Assembly: GCF_046523945.1 (NCBI RefSeq)
Contig: NZ_CP171363.1
Location: forward strand, 2,108,001-2,172,000
From: Faucicola mancuniensis
Lineage (GTDB): Bacteria; Pseudomonadota; Gammaproteobacteria; Pseudomonadales; Moraxellaceae
Length of the DNA stretch: 64,000 nucleotides
Direction: 5' to 3'
Below are positions 59,675 through 64,000 of the stretch, one piece after another (within the stretch, counting starts at the first letter, position 1; each line of letters starts with the position of its first letter). A program made the position numbers and the translations under genes. Below the pieces are notes generated by a model. The model searched no databases and was not told the origin of the DNA. It saw nothing but the letters and a program-made list of their open reading frames with translations.

Positions 59675-60313
59675 ATGACTTTTAACCATCAATTTTCACG
59701 CTTGTTTCAACTTGACAAAATTCAGCCACCCAGAGATTTTTTGCCGATGTCGTCCGATTTTTGGCAAATAAATGTTAATAATATTTGTTTGGAAATTGGG
59801 GCAGGCAAGGGCAAGCACGCTTTACAATTTGCCAAAAACAATCCAAATTTTCAACTGATTGCTATTGAACGCACCGAACAAAAATTTGTCGCCATGCAAA
59901 AAGTTGCCAATGCCGAAACATTCGCCAATTTGACGGTAATTCATGCCGATGCGGTGGCTTGGGCGGTGCATGGTGTGCCAAAGCAAAGTTTGGCACAGAT
60001 TTTTATTTTATACCCCAATCCAGAACCGCACAATCCAAACCAACGCTGGCTGAATATGCCGTTTTTTGAGTTTTTGTTATCACGGTTACAGCCCAATGGC
60101 AAAATCACGTTGGCGAGCAATATCGCTGATTATATTGATGAGGCGTATCAAAAATCGGTGGACATTTGGCAATTGCCAACGCTCAAAAGTCAAGTGCCGA
60201 CCGATAGCGAACGCACGCATTTTGAGGTGAAATATTTGGCTCGTGGTGAGACGTGTTGGCAGTTGGATATTACCAAACCGAGCGATTATTGTACTCGGTT
60301 TGATGATGTTTGA
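59675..60313 (+). CDS. TrmB-like SAM-dependent methyltransferase
   Basis: With ATG 59675 (MTFNHQFSRLFQLDKI) the protein has 212 residues; the frame is open 25 codons upstream, starting at TTG. The SAM motif is CLEIGAGKGKHALQFAKNNP, and the later IERTEQKFVAMQKVANA and AQIFILYPNPEPHNPNQRW match the tRNA guanine-N7 methyltransferase fold. The usual FPDPWPKKRH block of TrmB is changed to YPNPEPHNPN, so this may be a paralogue with another substrate. The start has only a weak ribosome site. Confidence 0.7.
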   Translation: MTFNHQFSRLFQLDKIQPPRDFLPMSSDFWQINVNNICLEIGAGKGKHALQFAKNNPNFQLIAIERTEQKFVAMQKVANAETFANLTVIHADAVAWAVHGVPKQSLAQIFILYPNPEPHNPNQRWLNMPFFEFLLSRLQPNGKITLASNIADYIDEAYQKSVDIWQLPTLKSQVPTDSERTHFEVKYLARGETCWQLDITKPSDYCTRFDDV

Positions 60314-60331
60314 ATAAGTTGGTCGTTTTAA

Positions 60332-60430
60332 CTACAACAAATTAATCAATTCATTCACTTCTTGCTCATTGGTCGCCCAGTCGGTGGCAATCCGCACAAC
60401 TTTTGATTGAATTTTGCCACAATAAACAAG
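60332..60430 (-). pseudogene. 3' remnant of a threonine aldolase gene
   Basis: The reverse strand reads YCGKIQSKVVRIATDWATNE and ends QEVNELINLL with a stop at 60334-60332. This is the C-terminal tail typical of low-specificity L-threonine aldolases. Nothing upstream continues the gene: at about 60430 the sequence passes into the gyrA promoter region. The rest of the gene has been deleted. Confidence 0.55.
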
Positions 60431-60445
60431 CAATTTTAAACAATT

Positions 60446-60456
60446 TATGCTATAAT
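60446..60456 (+). promoter_or_regulatory. Extended -10 promoter upstream of gyrA
   Basis: TATGCTATAAT is an extended -10 element (TGC before TATAAT at 60451-60456). No clear -35 is seen at the correct distance. The gyrA leader would be about 145 bases. Confidence 0.55.
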
Positions 60457-60609
60457 GTCGCTTTTTAATTTTGCCATATTTTGACAAAATTTTTCTCATA
60501 TTTAAAGCGTATTTTTAAACATTTTTTAAAAATATTTTAAAAACGTTTTGTAGTAAATTTGCACAAAAAATTGGTTAAACAAGTTGTTAAAACAATTTAA
60601 GGAACGCAC

Positions 60610-63348
60610 ATGATCACCGACTCAATCAGCCCCATTGGCATTGTAGATGAACTTAAACAATCCTATCTTGACTATGCCATGAGCGTCATTGTTTCTCGTG
60701 CGTTGCCCGATGTGCGAGACGGCTTAAAACCTGTGCATCGCCGTGTCATGTACGCCATGCACGAGCTGTCAAACGATTATAACAAACCCTACAAAAAATC
60801 TGCCCGTGTCGTGGGCGATGTCATAGGTAAATACCACCCGCATGGCGACACAGCCGTTTATGATGCGATTGTCCGCCTTGCTCAGCCGTTTTCTATGCGT
60901 TATATGCTGGTTGATGGTCAAGGGAATTTTGGCTCGGTGGACGATGACCCACCTGCGGCGATGCGTTATACCGAAGTGCGTATGCAAAAACTCACGCACC
61001 AAATGCTTGCCGACCTTGACAAAGATACGGTGGATTGGGAGCCGAACTATGACGGCTCGGAGCAGATGCCATCTGTGTTGCCTGCTCGTATTCCAAACCT
61101 GCTTGTCAATGGAGCGACAGGGATTGCGGTCGGTATGGCGACCAACATGGCACCGCACAATTTGACCGAAGTTATCAATGCTTGTTTAGCCTATGCCGAC
61201 AATCCGCAGATTACAGGCGAAGGCTTAATGCAGCATATTTCGGGTCCTGATTTTCCGACAGGCGGTATTATTTATGGGCGTAGCGGTATTGTGGACGCTT
61301 ATCGCACAGGTAAAGGGCGTTTGCATTTGCGTGGGAAATATCATATTGAAAATATGGCGGCAAGCGGTGCAAATAAAGACCGTGAACGCATTGTGTTTAC
61401 CGAAATTCCGTATCAAACCAACAAGGCAAAATTGATTGAAAAAATTGCCGAATTGGTGCGTGATAAAAAATTAGAAGGCATTAGCGAAATTCGTGATGAA
61501 TCCGATAAAGACGGTATGCGAATTGCCATTGATTTAAAACGTGGCGAAAATGCCGAAGTGATTGTCAATAATTTGTTTTTGCAAACACCGCTAGAATCTA
61601 GCTTTAGCATTAATATGGTTGCTCTTGATGAAGGTCAGCCAAAAATGATGACTTTGCGAGATTTAATCGCCGCCTTTATCCGTCATCGCCAAGAAGTCGT
61701 GACTCGTAGAACAATTTTTGAACTCAAAAAAGCGTTGACTCGTGGACATTTGTTGGAAGGTTTAACGATTGCCCTTGCCAATATTGATGAAATTATTGAA
61801 ACGATTAAAAAATCGCAAAACCGCCAAGAAGCTCGTGATAATTTGTTAGCAAATGTTTGGCAATCGGGTGGCGTGATTGCCATGCTTGAGTCAGCAGGTA
61901 GCAGTTCAATTCGCCCAGAAATTATTGAAGGCGAAGACCTAAACGCACCGTTTGGTTTGATTAACAATAATACTAAATACCGCCTATCACCTGACCAAGT
62001 CAATGCGATTTTGGATATGCAATTGCATAAATTGACAGGATTAGAACAAGGTAAAATTCAAGACGAATTTAAAGAAATTTTGGCGTTGATTGCTGAACTA
62101 CAAAGCATTTTGGCGAATTTTGACAAACTTATGCAAGTAATTAAAGATGAATTAAACGAAATTTTGGCAAATTATGGCGATGAGCGTAAGACGGAAATCG
62201 TGGATAGCCGTAGCGACTTTAGCCGTGCCGATTTAATCCCAGAACAGACCATTGTTTTGACGGTTTCTCGCACAGGTTACGCCAAAACGCAACCGATTAC
62301 CGATTATGTCGCCCAAAAACGTGGTGGTAAAGGCAAATCCGCCACCGCCATGAAAGAAGATGACGTGATTGACCACATGGTCGTAACATCTACGCACAAT
62401 CATGTGATGATTTTTACTGACCGTGGGCGTGTGTTTGGCTTGCAAGCGTTTGAAGTGCCGATTGCGTCTCGTGGCTCTCGTGGTCGTCCGCTTGTCAATC
62501 TGATTTCGCTAGATAGTGATGAGAAAGTAACCGCTATTTTGCCAATTACCGAAGACAATAAAGAAAACGAAAATAGTTTTGTATTCTTTGCCACCGCATC
62601 AGGTATGGTAAAACGTGTACAACTTTCGCAGTTTAAAAACTTGCGTTCAAACGGCTTAAAAGCCCTAGATTTAAACGATGGTGATACGCTAATTGGCGTG
62701 GCGATTACCGATGGTGAGCAACAAATCATGTTGTTTAGCAATGAAGGTAAAGCCATTCGTTTTGACGAGCAAAAAATCCGTGCGATGGGACGTACCGCCA
62801 AAGGCGTGCGTGGTATGCGTGTAACCTTGCTTGCCAATGCAAACCTTGATGAAGAAGATGCTGATATTGACAACGACAATGACACAGACGAAGCCGATGA
62901 TAGCGTGGTTGCGGTCAGCCGTGTGGTGTCGCTTGTGGTTGCACCAAAAGATGGCGAAGTGCTATGTGCCTGTGAACGTGGTTTTGGCAAACGCACAGCG
63001 ATTGACGATTTCCCTGTGAAAGGTCGTGGTGGTAAAGGTGTGATTGCAATTAAAACATCAGAGCGTAATGGCGAGTTAGTGCAAGCAATTGCGGTAACTG
63101 ATGCGGACGATATTGTGTTAATCTCAGACGGTGGTACGCTTGTACGCACACCTGTCGCACAAATCGCCCAAACAGGTCGTAACGCTCAAGGCGTAACCCT
63201 AATTCGTTTAATCAATGATGAAAAATTGGTATCAGTCGCTTGTGTGGAAGGCAGTAGCGAAGATGAGGGCGAGCTTTTAGATAGTGAGATTGGTGATGAA
63301 AGTGCTGATTTGACAGACGAAAATAACTTAAGTGAAAATGATGAATAA
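60610..63348 (+). CDS. gyrA: DNA gyrase subunit A
   Basis: The 912-residue subunit cleaves and rejoins DNA during negative supercoiling. The N-terminus has SYLDYAMSVIVSRALPDVRD, the quinolone region KYHPHGDTAVYDAIVRLAQP (Thr81 and Asp85, equivalent to E. coli Ser83 and Asp87), and the catalytic Tyr120 in AAMRYTEVRM. The C-terminal beta-pinwheel has the GyrA box QKRGGKGKSA (about 564-573). An acidic insert (DEEDADIDNDNDTDEADDS) and an acidic tail are present. Thr at 81 is the usual residue in Moraxella as I recall; there is no sign of a resistance change. Confidence 0.97.
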   Translation: MITDSISPIGIVDELKQSYLDYAMSVIVSRALPDVRDGLKPVHRRVMYAMHELSNDYNKPYKKSARVVGDVIGKYHPHGDTAVYDAIVRLAQPFSMRYMLVDGQGNFGSVDDDPPAAMRYTEVRMQKLTHQMLADLDKDTVDWEPNYDGSEQMPSVLPARIPNLLVNGATGIAVGMATNMAPHNLTEVINACLAYADNPQITGEGLMQHISGPDFPTGGIIYGRSGIVDAYRTGKGRLHLRGKYHIENMAASGANKDRERIVFTEIPYQTNKAKLIEKIAELVRDKKLEGISEIRDESDKDGMRIAIDLKRGENAEVIVNNLFLQTPLESSFSINMVALDEGQPKMMTLRDLIAAFIRHRQEVVTRRTIFELKKALTRGHLLEGLTIALANIDEIIETIKKSQNRQEARDNLLANVWQSGGVIAMLESAGSSSIRPEIIEGEDLNAPFGLINNNTKYRLSPDQVNAILDMQLHKLTGLEQGKIQDEFKEILALIAELQSILANFDKLMQVIKDELNEILANYGDERKTEIVDSRSDFSRADLIPEQTIVLTVSRTGYAKTQPITDYVAQKRGGKGKSATAMKEDDVIDHMVVTSTHNHVMIFTDRGRVFGLQAFEVPIASRGSRGRPLVNLISLDSDEKVTAILPITEDNKENENSFVFFATASGMVKRVQLSQFKNLRSNGLKALDLNDGDTLIGVAITDGEQQIMLFSNEGKAIRFDEQKIRAMGRTAKGVRGMRVTLLANANLDEEDADIDNDNDTDEADDSVVAVSRVVSLVVAPKDGEVLCACERGFGKRTAIDDFPVKGRGGKGVIAIKTSERNGELVQAIAVTDADDIVLISDGGTLVRTPVAQIAQTGRNAQGVTLIRLINDEKLVSVACVEGSSEDEGELLDSEIGDESADLTDENNLSENDE

Positions 63349-63367
63349 TTGCAATTTTTATCGTAAG

Positions 63368-63390
63368 GTAGGGGCGTATTGAATACGCCC
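63368..63390. repeat. REP-like palindromic repeat (GTAG-headed)
   Basis: GTAG followed by hairpin GGGCGTATTGAATACGCCC; identical to the copy at 11644. It lies just after gyrA. Confidence 0.85.
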
Positions 63391-63398
63391 AAAATTGT

Positions 63399-63437
63399 AA
63401 GTTTGTATAATAAGTTTGTATAATAAGTTTGTATAAA
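63399..63437. repeat. Three tandem 13-bp repeats
   Basis: AAGTTTGTATAAT occurs at 63399-63411 and 63412-63424, and with its last base changed at 63425-63437. Each unit contains TATAAT or TATAAA, so the array may offer several -10-like sites upstream of the next gene. Confidence 0.9.
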
Positions 63438-63465
63438 AAGTTATTTAAGTTAAAGAACGACAAGT

Positions 63466-63945
63466 ATGCCAAACTCACCATTAGATTTTTTGCTAAAACA
63501 GACATTGCTATCATTAGCGAGCAATGTCAATGAGCAATATTTAACCAATGCTGAAAATTTTTTGGCAAAATTTGGCAAAATCGCAAAAAGCGATATTGTA
63601 CTCACCGAGCCATATCATAACCAAATGACATGGCTTGACTTTTTTGAGCCTATCACTTATCAAAATTTGTTAAATTTAACAAAAAACCTTGAAAATCAAA
63701 ATGATAGAAATAATTTTGACAAACCGAAAGTTACCTTAGATATTGACATTGTCGCTTTTTTACCAAAAGATTTTAACCAAAATTTTTCACAAATATTAGA
63801 TGAAAAAAATCAAACTTTTATCCAATTAACACAAGGCTGGCAAGGCGTGGCAAGGCGTTTGCCGTTAGCGGAATATGATAAATTGTGTTTTGATAATTTA
63901 TGTCAGAACTTACAAAACGCCACTTTGCCTTTACCCCATCTTTAA
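63466..63945 (+). CDS. Possible divergent HPPK (FolK-like) protein
   Basis: The 159-residue protein has LSLASNVNEQYLTNAENFLA near the start, like the AIGSN block of hydroxymethyldihydropteridine pyrophosphokinase, and VTLDIDIVAFLP (about 98-109), resembling the LDIDILLY metal-binding block. RRLPLAEYDKLC near the end is like the conserved VPH region. The usual RWGPRTLDLD arginines are not all present, so activity is uncertain. It is 159 residues, the right size for HPPK. It may instead be an unrelated protein. Confidence 0.5.
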   Translation: MPNSPLDFLLKQTLLSLASNVNEQYLTNAENFLAKFGKIAKSDIVLTEPYHNQMTWLDFFEPITYQNLLNLTKNLENQNDRNNFDKPKVTLDIDIVAFLPKDFNQNFSQILDEKNQTFIQLTQGWQGVARRLPLAEYDKLCFDNLCQNLQNATLPLPHL

Positions 63946-63948
63946 AAA

Positions 63949-63972
63949 CCTGTATTCATAACATCTTTGCAA
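63949..63972. repeat. 24-bp dispersed motif, copy 2
   Basis: CCTGTATTCATAAC followed by ATCTTTGCAA; two changes from the copy at 24882. It begins three bases after a stop codon and near the window edge, so a mobile element could continue beyond. Confidence 0.5.
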
Positions 63973-64000
63973 CAACCCTTATTCATCGTCCAAGCCCAAT

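Noticed and set aside
61063..61110. Quinolone-resistance change in gyrA
   Set aside because: Thr81 and Asp85 match what I recall as the normal state in Moraxella; Thr instead of Ser is not a resistance change by itself.
62400..63149. 249-residue open frame antisense to gyrA
   Set aside because: Ser/Thr/Pro-rich translation without domain features, fully inside gyrA; a shadow of its codon usage.
63946..64000. Start of a further gene or IS at the window edge
   Set aside because: Too little sequence remains to support either; only the shared 24-base motif is reported.

Overview
The window reads as a chromosomal segment of an AT-rich gammaproteobacterium. The best fit is Moraxellaceae, probably Moraxella. 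This is inferred from gene content and protein style (ubiE-ubiJ, kdsB, znuACB, creC, DUF3360 and DUF3025 proteins, GyrA with Thr81), the low GC and the many Gln/Lys/Thr-rich linkers; no database search was possible. Most genes are ordinary housekeeping genes, interleaved with insertion sequences, palindromic repeats, and broken or shrunken genes.

Layout. 1-3.4 kb: 5' end of cysS, an IS982-type element, then a secreted WG-repeat gene cut in two by a complete 902-bp IS481-type element with a 7-bp target duplication. 3.4-7.7 kb: an hscC (Hsp70) / membrane J-protein / cobalamin adenosyltransferase operon; the J-protein carries three near-identical 126-bp tandem repeats. 7.8-14.1 kb: ppiD, a conserved hypothetical gene, ubiE-ubiJ and a DUF3360 membrane protein. 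14.2-18.6 kb: a frameshifted IS5-type element, then a HmuY-like lipoprotein and TonB receptor behind a Fur-box-like region. 18.7-29.7 kb: WYL regulator, TerD-like protein, dgkA, creC, guaB with a structured leader, glmM, kdsB, rnz, argJ.

29.7-34.8 kb is the most unusual stretch. A decayed patatin-like gene is followed by a co-directional run of short-spaced or overlapping genes: a small membrane ORF, a VapBC-type toxin-antitoxin pair, the peptide-transporter permease yejE, a miniature dead Hint-domain ORF, the ATPase yejF, and a glycosyltransferase. The usual yejA and yejB are not in the window. 35-44 kb: a pirin, a MipA/OmpV protein, a znuACB operon behind a near-consensus Zur box, proA with an internally deleted nucleotidyltransferase ORF overlapping its stop, a polar amino acid ABC ATPase and a GspE-like ATPase.

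44.2 kb holds a 6S RNA gene with a good sigma70 promoter. 44.6-53.5 kb: BtuB-like TonB receptor, roxA, an amino-acid binding lipoprotein, small conserved genes and a six-LysM MltD. 53.7-55.3 kb: a C5 cytosine methyltransferase overlapping a probably truncated restriction endonuclease. 55.3-64 kb: aroC, a candidate divergent holD, serC, a LysM protein, yacG, a TrmB-like methyltransferase, a 3' remnant of a threonine aldolase, gyrA and a HPPK-like ORF.

GTAG-headed REP-like hairpins occur between genes at three places (11.6, 26.4 and 63.4 kb), with a truncated relative at 41.4 kb and a different inverted pair at 34.8 kb. No REP-associated transposase gene is visible. No tRNA, rRNA or CRISPR array was found.
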